NCBI GenBank assembly: GCA_947034895.1
Contig: OX344762.1
Span: forward strand, 85,988,981 to 86,052,980
DNA: 64,000 bases
Direction: 5' to 3'
From: Rhytidiadelphus loreus
Taxonomy: Eukaryota > Streptophyta > Bryopsida > Hypnales > Hylocomiaceae
Shown: piece by piece, positions 23,358-36,316 of the stretch
Numbering within the stretch: position 1 is the first letter of the stretch
Layout of the letters: each line of letters opens with the position of its first letter
Program-made: the position numbers and the translations under genes
The notes under the pieces: model-generated
Databases searched by the model: none
What the model was told of the DNA's origin: nothing
Seen by the model: only the letters and a program-made list of their open reading frames with translations

Positions 23358-25248
23358 GTACATGATGTTAATGAAGCAAGATGGTTAGTTGTTTTTTAAC
23401 TCCTTCGTCTATTTTGCCAACTATTTTGCAGAGGAGCAATATTCGTGCTTCATAGAGGCAGAGGATGATGATTGCTACTTCATTACCTTCGTGCATAACA
23501 AAAATCATGGATATGAACATAAATCAATTATATTTTGCTGCACTTTGCCTTATATATATTTTGTAATTCAATCACATCTTCCATGCAATTCAAGTATTCC
23601 ATTAACAAGTAGTATGTCTTCATCCAAACTTATATGTAATTGAAATCTAGAAATTAGAGTATCTTCTAAACTTTAGAGAACATTCACAAGGCTATGATAT
23701 TCAATGTACATATACTTTTGGTAGTATGTCGGAGGCTATGATTGTGGATGTAGAGACCATGGCGGCTGGAGATGTCTTCACTACATGCGGTCTTTTTTCT
23801 GCTACAATGCTGTGGTGACGACATTTAGTTTGGTTTGTGGACATGTAACGGAACATCTTCAAAGTGTAGAAGTCTACCAAAAGTACATTCAACATGTTGT
23901 CTGAGGGGCTGCAACGACACCTATTTACAAAAATATGCATCACAGATGATCAATGTAGGAGGGACACATTTGGCCAGCCATCTTTGAAATTGTTGTCGTC
24001 TATTTTCATTCCAAGTGTGTGCCATTATTTGTACCTAATCTTTCATTTGGCTTAGATTTCTATGTATAGTGAAGTATTTATTTACATAATTGTTGTTGAT
24101 GCTTACCTTTTTTATGTTCATTGTAATTGGCATTGTCAATTCAGAGGTCTTCTGTTCAGCGTTTTTAGTGTGGATCATAGCTATCAATGTGCTCAAATGT
24201 TTGTTGAAGTTTTAAATCTCATCAAGACCCTACAATTGTCATGAATGTAGTTGATGATAAAAGAATGATCAATTTCTATTCATGGTTCATTTTTTATTCA
24301 TGTATGCTATTGGTTTTTCTTGGCAGGTCAAAAATAGTGGACAATTTGGCCTCATTGATTACTTATTGTGGGTAAATTTTCTCTAACACTAGCACAACAT
24401 GATACCTATCTAATGTACTATAGGTGAATGACTCTACAAAGAGGCTCAGGTGCAACTTTGTCACCTTCTAGGTATGCATGCCATTTACTAAGCATGCACA
24501 ATTGAATTATACCTAAAATGTTTGGATATTCTTTATGTAAAAAGATTTTCTGATTAGGGTTTTTTGGATTTGGTTCATTGCATATGGATCATCATGTGCA
24601 TGATTTGTAATTCTATTTTTGATGTTCCTTGTTGTCATGTACATATTTTTTTTAATACACTCACATTTAAATTGTCCTCTTCATGTTCTCATTCTATATC
24701 TCATTGTTGTTAGGTAGTTCTTTATTCATTTCACCTTCAAATACTACAAGAAAAAGAAGAATACAATATGATAGGCAAATGAAATGTCAAGGAAGGCATT
24801 GTAGTATTCATACTAAAGGCTATACAAGAATATAAGGCAAAGCACTTCTTTCTGTTGCTTCTTGGTATATTTGTCTAAAATGAGAAGCACTCAGAAGTTC
24901 AGCTGTTGCCTTAAATATTTTCAATATTTAGATGTTACTAGTCTATTGTACAACTACTGTAGTACAACTATTGCATATGTAACATCAAAATTGGCATATC
25001 TTAGTGCAACACTTGCACATAAATAGAGATTCTACATCTTTTACATTATTGTTGTTATATGTCTTTGTACATTTAACTTTTCTATATAGCTATTGATAGT
25101 TTTTTGAAGACTTACATTTGGTAGCAACAATATGAAGAAACTGAGGCAACTGTTGGAAAAGTAGCAAGAATAGGTCATCATTCATTACCAACATCAGTAA
25201 TGACTACAACAAGAGGTGATTAGCAACAACATTGTTGAGAAGAATCCC
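23358..25248. other. no recognised gene
   Basis: AT-rich to mixed sequence with scattered short ORFs on both strands (23389-23643, 23701-23943, 24062-24244) that match no family I recognise. The right part may hold the 3' region of the Tigger-like element, whose gene ends at 25249. Confidence 0.3.
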
Positions 25249-27207
25249 CTACTGAATAGATGGATACTTGGAATATGTTTGTCTTGCCGATGGAATAGTA
25301 CTTGGTGGAATGACACATCTTGGGTCTTTGCCTTGTCTTTTGAATTTTAATCTTAAAGTTGCTACTCTTTGATTCCAGATGCAAAGAAGAGGCACCTTCC
25401 TACAGTAAAGAGCGTGATACATTGATGGAGGGAGAGTTCTTCCACATTTCACCAACTCCTGTAGATTATTTCCCCACCTTAACTTCTTCTGGTGCTCATA
25501 GTAAGTCTTCAGCCTCTTCTCATTTGCTCGTTTTTCATTTCTTTTTTTCTGCTCAGCTACCTTTCTTCTCTTCAATGCTTCCTTATCCTTCTTCTTAGCT
25601 TTAGCTTCAACTCGTTTCATTTCCATGTCCCTTATTGCATCCTCTTGTTTGAGCTGCAAGTCTTTTAGCATTTGAATGTATTTGCTATCTGTTAGTAATA
25701 GAGAGACAGAGTAATCTATGTATGGTTGTATTCTCTGCTTCTTTGAGGGCTAGATTGATACGCTTGGCTAGTGCTTCTTAGTTTCCTTGGGGTTGAGCTC
25801 TTGGCTTGACGATTGGTCGCTTTGGCCAACCCCAATACCATGGTCCAAAATTGTTTCTTCATGGTCATAGTCAATAGACATTGGCTCTTCCATAGTAGGC
25901 TTCGATTTTTGTAAAACCTCTTGCATTAGGTCTTCATATTGTTGTCCTTCTTCATCATCATCCCCTCCCTCTATGATCAGTTCAAATGGACCATACTTGC
26001 TATCTAGAGCATGTGGGTTTAAAGAAAAAATGCATGCTACTCGAAATCCGCTCTTGATGTTGCTACTGGCCAATGCTCTCCTTAAAGAGTTGGACACCTA
26101 TTCTCCTTGGATAGCCTTGGTCACATTTGCTCCTCTATTATGCATAGTCCACATGTCTCTGTAGATGCAGAATGCTAGCTTAAAGCTTCTAAAACAACTA
26201 ACATCTAGAGGTTGAAGTGCATGTGATGTATGGGATGGTAGTGTTAGTAAATCTATACCTACATATCTACATTTCTCAATGACTTGAAGAGTCACATGAG
26301 AATTATGTCCGTCAACTATGAGTAGATGACAATTTGAGGGTGACACACCTCATATCTTTTGTAAGTTATGCACAAAATGATCAATCCATTTATCAAACAA
26401 GAAAGTTGTCATCCAAGCATTTTCTTGCATCCCCATTCGTGCACCTTCTTTACATTTAGCAATGTGAGCGGTTTAGTATTGTTTTCCTTTGAAAACCTAG
26501 TAATTTGGAATATTGTCATCTACTGCATTGATGCATGAAAGTGTTGTCAAATGTTCACGTGAATTAGGAGTGATGTGCACATTTCTCACACCAGTTCTTG
26601 CTAAAACCCTTGCTCCTCCACTCTTGCCTGCTTGCACTTCACTTTCGTCAACGTTCCATATGTAGGTGTCTTTATACTTGTTTTCTTCATAAAGCATCTG
26701 CAAGTTCTTGTAGAAAGTAGCCACATTATTTGGACTTAATCCCTTTGCTTTGGCAACCTCCAGTGGTTATGCTTTTCGTAGTGAAATGTCAGGATGTCTA
26801 TTTTTGAACCACTTAACCCAGCCATTACCAAAGATGCCATCTTTAAAAGGAGTAGGTCGATGTTGTGTCATGGTAGCTACCTTGATTCTTAGTAACAGCC
26901 AAGTTAGAGGAAAACCCATGTTGGCCATGTCCACTAAGTACTTGACAAACTTTTCTTCTTCAGCAGTTGTGAGTATAGTACATTGACCTCTTTTTCTAGA
27001 GAGAGTTCTACCATGTACATGACCTCTGAAACTGGTTCTAGGAATTCTATAGTAATCAGCTGTTGAGCACACTCTTGCTCCTCTATCTATAGCTCTCAAT
27101 GCAGTTTTTAGTTGAGAATCACTCCAATTACCATTTTTTCTAAGTTTTTGTTTGTTTGTATCTTGGAAGGACCAACCATACCTTGAAACTTTGGTACTTC
27201 TCTGCAC
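25249..27207 (-). pseudogene. Tigger/pogo-like (CENP-B/DDE_1) transposase, one frame with seven stop codons
   Basis: Read on the minus strand from 27207 down to 25249, one frame carries the whole protein in order. N-terminal helix-turn-helix region: NWSDSQLKTALRAI, then a Tc5/CENP-B-type second HTH ending WVKWFKNRHPDISLRKA. First catalytic Asp in YIWNVDESEVQAG. Second Asp in LLIVDGHNSHVT. Third in HTSHALQPLDV. Then SNIKSGFRV and SLNPHALDSKYGP, an acidic linker, and a Lys/Arg/Glu-rich coiled coil with a C-terminal segment (IWNQRVATLRLKFKRQGK). Stops interrupt it at 26767 (TAA), 26497 (TAG), 26473 (TAA), 26350 (TGA), 26098 (TAG), 25768 (TAG) and 25750 (TAG), but all segment offsets are multiples of 3, so no frameshift is needed. 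A further N-terminal stretch in another frame upstream of 27207 (to about 27308 or beyond) is possible. Shadows on the plus strand are ignored. Clearly a dead DNA transposase. Confidence 0.88.
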
Positions 27208-29281
27208 TCCTCACTTGTTAGTATCTTGCTTGCATCCTTGGAAGTTGTTCCTTTCTCTCTACTTGGGCGATCCATTCTTTGATTGCTTTGCAGTTGCCAC
27301 AGATTCAAAGGTTTCTTCTTCTTCTCACGTTTTTGTAGTTATATGTGGCCTTCTGGATTTGTTGCCACATATGAGTCATCATCACTACTCTGCCTTTGCC
27401 TACCTTCCATATTGTTGCTTGGCTGCACTCTTATAGGGCTCGTCATCTTTGGTCGCTTAATCTTAGGGAGAAGTTCTAAATTGTTGTTTCCTTCCCTAAA
27501 TGCTCAAAATGACTACATCTCTTCTTTGCCTTCAGCTAATTTTGACCATAGTACTTGCAACTTATGCTATTTATCAGTTGTATCCTTTGCTTTGATGGTA
27601 GCTACTAAATCAATTTCTCCTATTGCTGCTTTGGGATGTGAGATGATGCCTCTCCTTAATAATTGAACATCATCATCTTCATTTGTGCAATCTGTTTTCA
27701 AGAGGTCCGGTTTTCCTATGCTCATTCTATCCTCATGTTCTACCATCTCTATTGCTTTGGTTTGTAAAAGTCTACAACTCTTGTAAAATCAAAGCAACAT
27801 GTTGTATTCAACTAATACATTGTCAATCACTCCAACTCTTCCTACTTCCTCTAAATATTCATGCTATGTATCAATTTTTCTCTACTTCATCTAAGTTAGA
27901 CCAACTTTGAATGATATTTTCTTTAAGACTGCACATTAAACTTTTTGAAGTAAAATCACCACCTATGCAATTTTATACAGTTTCGTTGTACTTAGTGAAA
28001 AGCACCATATGTCCTCTAAATTAATTTCAATAAGCATTTTAAGGTGACCTATTGCTCTTGTAAATCATTATTAAAAAGTCTAAAAGCAATTTCAATTATA
28101 CATATGATTGTCTTTTGTTTATTCTATAATCCTTCAACCGTCATCTAAACACATTTAATGAAGCTCTTTATTGTGATTTTTACTCAGTTGTAATATCCCA
28201 TATGTACCCAAAAGCTGCCATATTTCAACATCTGACAATTTTTAGTTCATATTTGAACCATTTGGGGGCTTCTTTTAGGGTGCGCTTTAATGCACAGCGC
28301 AATTTTGGGGGTACCCACCTTAGTTAATTGTTAGCTAGTGAAATTGGAAAAAAGAAAATGGTTGCAATTGGAAAAATCTCAATAAAAAAATCTACAAAAT
28401 TCCTATCCAAAGTAAAAAATAGAAAAAAAAAACAGACTTGGGATTTGAAAAACCGGTTCAATATAGGAATAAAAGGAAAGTAGTTGATAAAATTCCAAAA
28501 AAATTTGGATTCTAGGAGACATGTCATGAGTGCCACTATAGTTTATAAAAACTAGTTCAACAAACATATTGATTGTTTTAATTTAAATGTTATTCAAAGA
28601 ATAAAGCTATGACAATCTATAGCACAATTAATTCCCAAGCCATAAGATTTGTAAGATATGTCTTAAATCTTCCTAATCCAATACACGTGGGATGTTGGGA
28701 TTTCATACTTAATCTCAAAAAAAGAAATTTTCTAACAGTTCATGACATTAATTGTCTATTTTACAATTGTCAAGATTATTTTACAATTATGTCTTTCTAC
28801 CCAAAAACCAGTAAAAGAAAGATATACCTCAAGTGTAAATCTAGTCACCTAAACTAGATAAAGAAATATGGAAAAAATATATTTATATTCAAAATACATA
28901 AATATAGATTTAATTAAAATGAAAGTGATTTGATTAAATTATTTAAAATTATATGGAAGAAAGAATAATCATAGTGTGTTTAATATTGAATATGTTATTA
29001 TGTAGTATATGTTTGTCTAATAGCTAAATATTCACATTATTTCATAATACAAACTCAAAGAAATATTTTATCTTACTTAAGTTTAAAAAATTTACCTTTT
29101 TGTGAATTATATAACTCAAGTTTATAAATTAATGAAAGAGCAGTAGAAAGAATATATAGATATTTGGGAGAAATTAGAAAATTTAATGTTTGAAAAAATT
29201 GAATTACAACAACTACTACGGTTTCAACAAGAGGTTGAACGAAAAACCCCTAGTGGTTTAGTACTAGGAAAGAAAGGCAAT
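27208..29281. other. upstream part of the Tigger-like element, then AT-rich DNA
   Basis: On the minus strand at about 27208-27670 there are charged, Lys/Glu-rich reading frames (for example KIKRPKMTSPIRVQPSNN) that could be the decayed N-terminus or an upstream exon of the transposase. No terminal repeats were found. From about 27900 the DNA is AT-rich with nothing recognisable. Confidence 0.3.
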
Positions 29282-29470
29282 TTAACCCCTAAAGTCCCAT
29301 GGGGGACAATTTGGAATTCAGGCAGGTTCCTATGGGCTGAAATTTTACCCTAATTTTTTAAAACTTTTTTTGAAAATAGAAAAGCTAATAAGCTTTGTAG
29401 GAGTATAATTTTTATTTCAATCGGTTCCCGAAAGCAAAAGTTATACCACAAAAAGTCTATTTTAATAAAA
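29282..29470 (+). mobile_element. TTAACCCC-family repeat, left end fragment
   Basis: It begins TTAACCCCTAAAGTCCC and continues with GGGGGACAATTTGGAATTCA and ATAATTTTTATTTCAATCGG, which match 32990-33150 closely. The copy becomes unrecognisable after about 29470. Confidence 0.6.
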
Positions 29471-29775
29471 ATCAAATGCAATAAGAAAACTAAGTATTTC
29501 CAGCATACAAAAGTGCATTGCAACTAAAAAATAATTGACTTCTAAATTCTCAATAGATGCATGTTGTAGTCTAGTTTTTGCTAATCCCACAAAACCCAGG
29601 ACTATAGTATAGGGGTTCCAAAATCTAGGGGAATGATCAAGTAGTCTAAAGTATTGTGACTAAAGTCACATGTAAATTAGAATGGATTGAAAAATAAAAA
29701 TAAATCAAAGACAATTAGACATAAACATATAATTTTTAATATCAATAATATGAAACTCCCTGGTTGACGCTTGAT

Positions 29776-31000
29776 GTCAATTTGCAAGTTCAACCAATGG
29801 TGCTTTGTTTTGCAATTCCAGCTCCAATTTGTATTTTGACAATTTGCCAAAATTTCTCCATTTCTTTAATTCAACATTGATTTGACTCCAAGCAATTTGC
29901 TATAGCTTCTCACCAACCACACCAACTCGTGCTAGACAATTGGTCTAAGGCTGTTGATTCACTTAGGGAAATTACTAAAAGGTTTCTCTCAATTTGCAAT
30001 AAATCAGACAATGTGGTTTGCAATTGAATTTGAAGGCAATTTGACTGGTAACATAATTAATTCCATAACATACAACAACTTGACTTCACACATCACATAC
30101 ATACATTAACACGATCAATGACCATGTCAATTTGCTAATGCTCCATGGTTGATTTTATATACATGCCATCCAAAGACAATTAGCTACATCCATGGTTCTT
30201 AATAATTTTCAATATTGTAGAACTAAACACAATTTAGGCAAATAGACTGTACACAAAGACAATTTGACTTAACAATTCTATAATTCATCCACACAAAAAT
30301 TCGCAATCTCACAATATTTTGAATATACACAACAAATTGCTCTACACACACACAATCAATTATTTCCAATCATTGGGCTTAAGTAATTCACATTAAAAAT
30401 TCTCCAATTGAGTTCAGAGGCAATTTGCTCTCAAAGCTGGCCCAATTATTGGTGCTCAGTCCGGCAAAATTTGCTTAACTCACATCCACACATCCACTCA
30501 CTGGATCAAGAAAACACACTCAATAAAGAACTACTTGCAATAGAGTCAAATTGCCATAAAAGCTGGCCCCATCGCAGGTACTCAGCTAGCAACTATACAA
30601 TGACAATTTGCTAAGTAGTGGTACATAAAACACAACAAATAGTCTAGCTATGAAAACCAAATGTGTTGTACAAATAAAAATGGCAAATTGTCTAAGTATA
30701 TCACTAGGCTAGAAGACAACCGTTCATGGAAAACCGCTAGGTCAATTTGCCTTGCTTCATATCTTTGAATACTATGTCCTTTAGAATCTGAAATGACAAA
30801 TAGCTTCTAATCCTTTTTAAATGTGAACTTGACCTAGTAATTTGCCTCTATTCCCACTACACAAGGTAATTTGCAAAAATCAAAATTTTTAGACGACTCA
30901 CACATGTGATGAATATGTATGATTGGCAAAGATTACAACAATGGATTCATTAAAAATATTTGTGTAGGCAATTCGACAAATTTATGAGAATCAATATTTT
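29776..31000. repeat. cluster of CAATTTG / CAAATTG motifs
   Basis: Over about 1.2 kb some 20 copies of CAATTTGC, GCAATTTG or close variants occur on both strands, for instance near 29778, 29838, 29894, 30042, 30132, 30258, 30420, 30549, 30602, 30684, 30743, 30838 and 30867. A longer unit around AAAGCTGGCCC and the GGTACTCAGC/GGTGCTCAGT string repeats at about 30435 and 30559. It has no coding potential. Irregular spacing and both orientations resemble the subterminal region of a DNA transposon. Confidence 0.6.
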
Positions 31001-31490
31001 TCTTATACTAACTTGTGAAGATATAATAAAACAAATGGAAGTAAATTGAAAGAGAGTCAAATATGTTTGGATCGTTTGATTGCATGCATTTTGATTGAAA
31101 AAATTGCCCCACAACATGGCACAATCAATTCATTGATAAAGATACTAATTACTCAATTATTCTAGAAGATATATGTAATCAATCATTGTGAATTTGGTAT
31201 GGGGTATATTTGGAACCAACAATGATATAAATGTTTTAGATAGCAACCTAATTTTGCATAATTATCTAGAAAATCAAGGTCATGATTTCAACTTCGAAAT
31301 AAACAATAATCATTATACATGATATTATTCGCTAACAATTCAATTTCTCCACCATGGAGCATTTTTGTACAAACCATCCATGGAGGCATGGAAAAGAAGA
31401 GCAAAAAAATACATTTTGCAAAATGCAAGAGGCTTTTAGGAAAGACATTGAACAATGTTTGGGTGTTTTGCAAATAAAGTCAAGTGTGTA
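31001..31490. other. AT-rich DNA, nothing recognised; ends at the TA flanking the mariner-type terminus
   Basis: No gene is supported. The TA dinucleotide at 31489-31490 precedes the CTCCCTCCGT terminus. The small ORFs that cross this border are not genes. Confidence 0.4.
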
Positions 31491-31520
31491 CTCCCTCCGT
31501 CCCATAATGATCTTCTTGTT
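31491..31520 (+). repeat. left mariner-type terminal inverted repeat
   Basis: Begins CTCCCTCCGTCCCA and ends ATCTTCTTGTT. Pairs with 43761-43790. Confidence 0.85.
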
Positions 31521-32989
31521 GGCCATAAAAAATTGTCCCAGAATGATCTTCCTTGTATGACGTGGAGGAAGAGCCCGGGAAATGAAACATATTGTTGATT
31601 GTAAAGAAACTCCACCCTGATGATGAGCGGGGGTATATACTTTTAAAATCAGAAATAGGCCATAGTGGGACCAGCCATCATGCACTTTCCCTGAAGCAAT
31701 TATGGCACGGTAATGTAGCTAGGCTCATGCCCCCAATCTGTGAGCTACAGTAATAGTGTAACTGTACACAATTTCTCAAGGCCATCCTGGGTTTGTTTGA
31801 CGATGAAATTTCGTTTCATTTGTTTCAGAAAAAACGAAACAAAAGGATGGCTTAGCTAATTTGCCTACTTTTTGAAAAAAAATCACGTGCCACATTCAAA
31901 TAGGGTTGTACTCAATGGGATGAAAAAAGCCTTTTTACCAATGCGATGACACAAGAGAAAAGGCCAAAAAAATTTTGGGTGAAAATTTGGAGTTCCATTA
32001 GCTACAAAAAAAACTCCCAAGTCATCAATAGGACACTTTGAATTCACATTGTTGTTCCTTGCTTCACCCATGAAGGACACGTCCCCCAATGACTTAGATA
32101 CTCAATAGAATGCTCTAATTATTGGACCACTAGGTGCATTCTTTGTTTCTACATTGAATAGTGAAGTCACCCATTAGACAATTTGGATGTTCAGTATCCT
32201 TCAAGGGTTACAAAAATTCTAAATATAAGAAGAGGAAGAAGGGAAACTACTCTCAAAATTTGGCTAGGAATAATGAAATATTGTTAGGTCAATTTTTTTG
32301 TCAAAATCTTAACCATTAAAAAGAAATCATCCAAATTTTTTTGTTATATTTTCACTCATCTTTTCCATCTATGATATCCTCTATAATGAACTAATCTCAT
32401 TAAAATCTTACTTATAATGCATAGTTTTAATGAGGTTAGTTAATTTTACAATATATGATGGATGAAATTACATTAGAGATGGATGAATGAAAAATTTATG
32501 ATTTTTTAGACTTGCTTGTGTTTTAGGGTGCACGTTGTACTGCCACCAAGGAAACCAAAATGATTCATTGGACAATAGTTAACGTATATACACCTTAAAA
32601 GCACCACTTCAACATTTGAGTACGATTTCTATTATTGTGTACTCCATAAAAGATTGTCTTAGTTTCAATTAGGTCTTATTGGTAGGGATTTAAAACTCTC
32701 TTCATATAATTTTATGTATTGCAGACTATGTATGAATAAATTAAGAATTTCTAAGGTAAACCATACAATTTTTATGTGTTTCTAAAATTAACCGTACACT
32801 TTGATGTTCAAGAAGTGTATGTTTTAGGCATGAATCTCTAGGAGTTATTTTTGCACCATGTTTCATTATAATTAAGCTACATGACATCTATATACATTCA
32901 ACATTACAAACTTTGGAAAAGGTACAGCAATGAGCCTACATAGCATTATTAACATAACCATTGCCACTTTAGCTTTACATTGGGTACCT
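31521..32989. other. interior of the mariner-bounded interval, no gene
   Basis: Mixed then AT-rich sequence. The minus-strand ORFs at 31332-31685 and 31883-32089 show no family features. Confidence 0.4.
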
Positions 32990-33573
32990 TTAACCCCTAA
33001 AGTCACATCGTCCCTACGAGGGACAAAATGGATTTTGGGCCGCCAAAGCATGATCTCAGTTTCTACTGAAACTTTTTGAAATTTTCTCATAACATAGATA
33101 AACTTATGAGTTTTCTAGAAATATAATTTTTATTCCAATCGGTGCGTGGGACCAAAAGTTATGCTACAATAACCTCAAAATGGGGGCAATCAGGGAGCAA
33201 AAAAAATTCACAAAAACTTGAAATAAAATTTTTAATAATTTTTTTTTTAGATTGTATTTTCTTTTAATTGGAAATCTTTGATTCATTCCATTTGTATTAG
33301 TGATGTGAAAGTTATAGAACTTCTTGTTTTGCAGGCAATCATAGCAACTTCTTGAAATAAATTTTTTCCTTCCACTTTGAATGCTAATATCTTTCAATCT
33401 ACACGGTCAAACATCACAAAATTTTAACACGTGATCTGAGATAAGTGTAGAACAAGATCCTATAGTTAGATTCTAAAAAATATGTAAAAAATTTAATTGA
33501 TAGGTGAACATAGCAAAAGTGGTACTTTTGAGTGGTTTGGGTAGAAAAATGGCCTTGACACTTTAGGGGTTTA
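32990..33573 (+). mobile_element. TTAACCCC-family MITE-like repeat, 584 bp, both ends present
   Basis: The left end is TTAACCCCTAAAGTCAC and the right end is GACACTTTAGGGGTTTA, forming inverted termini. The interior has GGGACAAAATGGATTTTGGG, a TTTTTATTCCAATCGG block, a CACTTTGAATGCTAATATC block and AACAAGATCCTATAGTTAGA, in the order seen in other copies. There is no ORF of note. Confidence 0.65.
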
Positions 33574-35689
33574 GATGTAGCCACACATGAGATTGTGAGT
33601 TGGCTCACAAAACAGTTGTCTACAAGTCATTGGTGAGTCCCTTTATAATATTTTTAAGAAACTCTGAATTTTGAAATTGAAGTGTTTTCTAATTTATTTT
33701 TAAAAGTGTGTTACTTTGATGAATTTTTTATCTATAGTTAGAAATTTTATGTTCATTTCATTATTATATTCAATAAAAAATCTTTCAATTGCACTTGTGT
33801 CACAGGACTTTTGGTTTGTCTTAAACATTAATAGGAGTCATCTCTTGCTCTAAAACCAAGACACAAAGATGTGAAGACACTTCATAATTTTTTTGAACCT
33901 TATTGAGTTTAAATATTTATTTATCTTGCAATTGTAAGTTGACAACTTCTCTTACAATTACCTTTCAAGATATTGGGACTTCTTGTCATTTCTATTGCTA
34001 AGAGTAAAAATTTAAAATTTGTCATTTCTATTGCAAATAGTAGCAAAGTTAAAAAAAATTCATATAAGAAATGGTGCCAAAGAGATTTCAAAAACTTTGA
34101 TTGTTTACATTGCAAAATATTTGCATTTAAAGTGAAAAACAACGTTTTACTCCGAGTATAAGACTTCACTTTACTAGGTTTTTTTCTTTTCAATCTTCAT
34201 GAATTAGAATTCTTACATTATTGATTATGATTTTCTACTCTTTTATGCTTGAGCATTGAGTTAAGAGTTGGAGGAAATAACCCTAAAAATAAATTTGATT
34301 TCTATTCTTAATTTTTTTGTTAAATTGAAGTAAGTATGGGATAGAATGAAAAACCTGAATTGTTAGTAGCTCCAACATAGAATTAAAACTCAACAATCCC
34401 AACATTGTGATTGTTCTCTAAGGAAACTCAACCTTGTCTAACATTTATTTCTGAGAAATTGTGAAAATGACTTTGTAAAGATGACTTTGTATATATATAC
34501 TCCGTATTATTAAAAAGATAATTTGATTTTCTATCTTCAAAAAATGGTTAAGAAAATAATGTTATAAGTTGAGGTCATGCAAGCATATTTGAAATCTCTA
34601 GAATCCCCCACAAGGACTTTCGGACTTTAGGAATTACCCCTTGAAGTTGCAAGCCTTTCTTCCATTAGAACCTACTAAAAATGTCATTTCTATTGCAAGA
34701 AAAAAAAATATTTAACAATTGTCTTTTTTCATATTATATCATATAATCTGGAATTGCAATATTGTAAAAATGCATGCAATAAATTTTGAAAACATTCTTG
34801 GATACACTACAAAATTTTTGCATTTAAAGTAAAGAAAATAAAAATTTTGTACTATACTTGACTAAATTCTTGGACTTCCAATTTGTCTAGTTCTGATTTT
34901 TTATTTCAATTTTTTTATGTTAAAGAATTGATTTCAAAATTAAGAAAAAATTAAAATAAAGAAACACTAAACTCTCACTCATGAAATTCTAAAGTCCAAA
35001 GGTATTTTTTCAATCAAAAACTACTTAAGAAAGAGCAAAATAAAATTGAAGAAATTTAAATTTTTTTGCATATCTATTCAAATGATCTTGTACTAGACTA
35101 GTGTAAGAGTGTGTGGAGGAAATTTTAGAAACTTTGATTGTGCAAATTATAAGATATTTGCATTTACAGTGGAAAAAAAAATTCCACATTGCTCAACTAC
35201 CTTTTATGGCTTTCAATGTTCTTGACTTAAATTTTTTTACTTCACTAATTTTGAATTTATAATTTTATATGATTAAGAATTGAGTTGAAAGCCTAAGAAT
35301 AAAAATTTTAAAAAATTAAAAACTAGTTTTCATTCATTAAAAAATTGTAAAGTAGAAGTAGGTTCAAGATTGAAGGAAAATCTAAACTAGTAATAGTTCT
35401 AAGATGGAAATGAAAGACACTAATCCTAATAATGAGATTGTTATAGCAAGAGATCTTAACCTTGCAAACCTTTTTATATGAAAAATTGTGAAATTTGGAT
35501 TCAAATATGAATTTTTTAAGTTATTTATTCAAGAAGATGCTCTTTTTGCCTGAAAAATGAGATTGTTCATAACTTTTGTATAACAAATCCAAATGGGATG
35601 AATCTAAGCTTTCTATGTAGATAAAAATACAATTTATACAAAACAATTTTGTATATTTTGTATATTTAAAGATTTTTTAGGGTTTTCTT

Positions 35690-35897
35690 TTGCCCACCTA
35701 ACTAAAATTTTGGCTCTTTGTGCCATAACTTTTGCTCCCGGACACTGATTGAAATAAAAATTAAATTTTCAGAAAGACATTGTGTTATTCTTTCTCCACA
35801 AAAAAAATTCAAAAAATCACGACAAATATTGAAACCATAAAGGCTTGCCCGAAATCCATTTTGTCCCTTCAAGGAACAATGGGACTTTAGGGGTTAA
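35690..35897 (-). mobile_element. TTAACCCC-family repeat, inverted end fragment
   Basis: It ends GGGACTTTAGGGGTTAA at 35897; inward it carries the inverse of the GGACAAAATGGATTTCGGGC and ATTTTTATTTCAATC blocks that follow the TTAACCCC end in other copies. The other end is not clear. Confidence 0.6.
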
Positions 35898-36316
35898 ACA
35901 ATTGTTAAGTAGAAATAGGTTCACCATAGAAATGAGAACTACACCATTAGTAGCTTTAACATAGAATTCAAACACACTAATCCCAATAGTGAGATTATTC
36001 TAGCATGAGATCATAACCTTGTGAAATTTTATTTAAATTACAAAAATTTAAATAAAAAATGAATTCTATTAATTCTCTTAGGAAGAACATATTTTGGTTG
36101 CTTGCAAAAGAAAATTGTCCACAAATTTCAAATCACTAATTCAAATGGGAAGAACCAAAGTTTTTGATGTAGATAAAATAACAATCTATAAGATACAAAT
36201 TTAAAAGTTTTTCACATAGATACAATTTATAAGATACAAAATGTATCTTTTTTTGCTATCCATCAAACCAAAACTCTTACTACCTACTTATGCCATAATT
36301 TTTTCTAATTGATGAT

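Noticed and set aside
29776..31000. CAATTTGC cluster as a CRISPR-like array
   Set aside because: Motifs are short, on both strands and irregularly spaced, the genome is a plant, and no cas genes exist.
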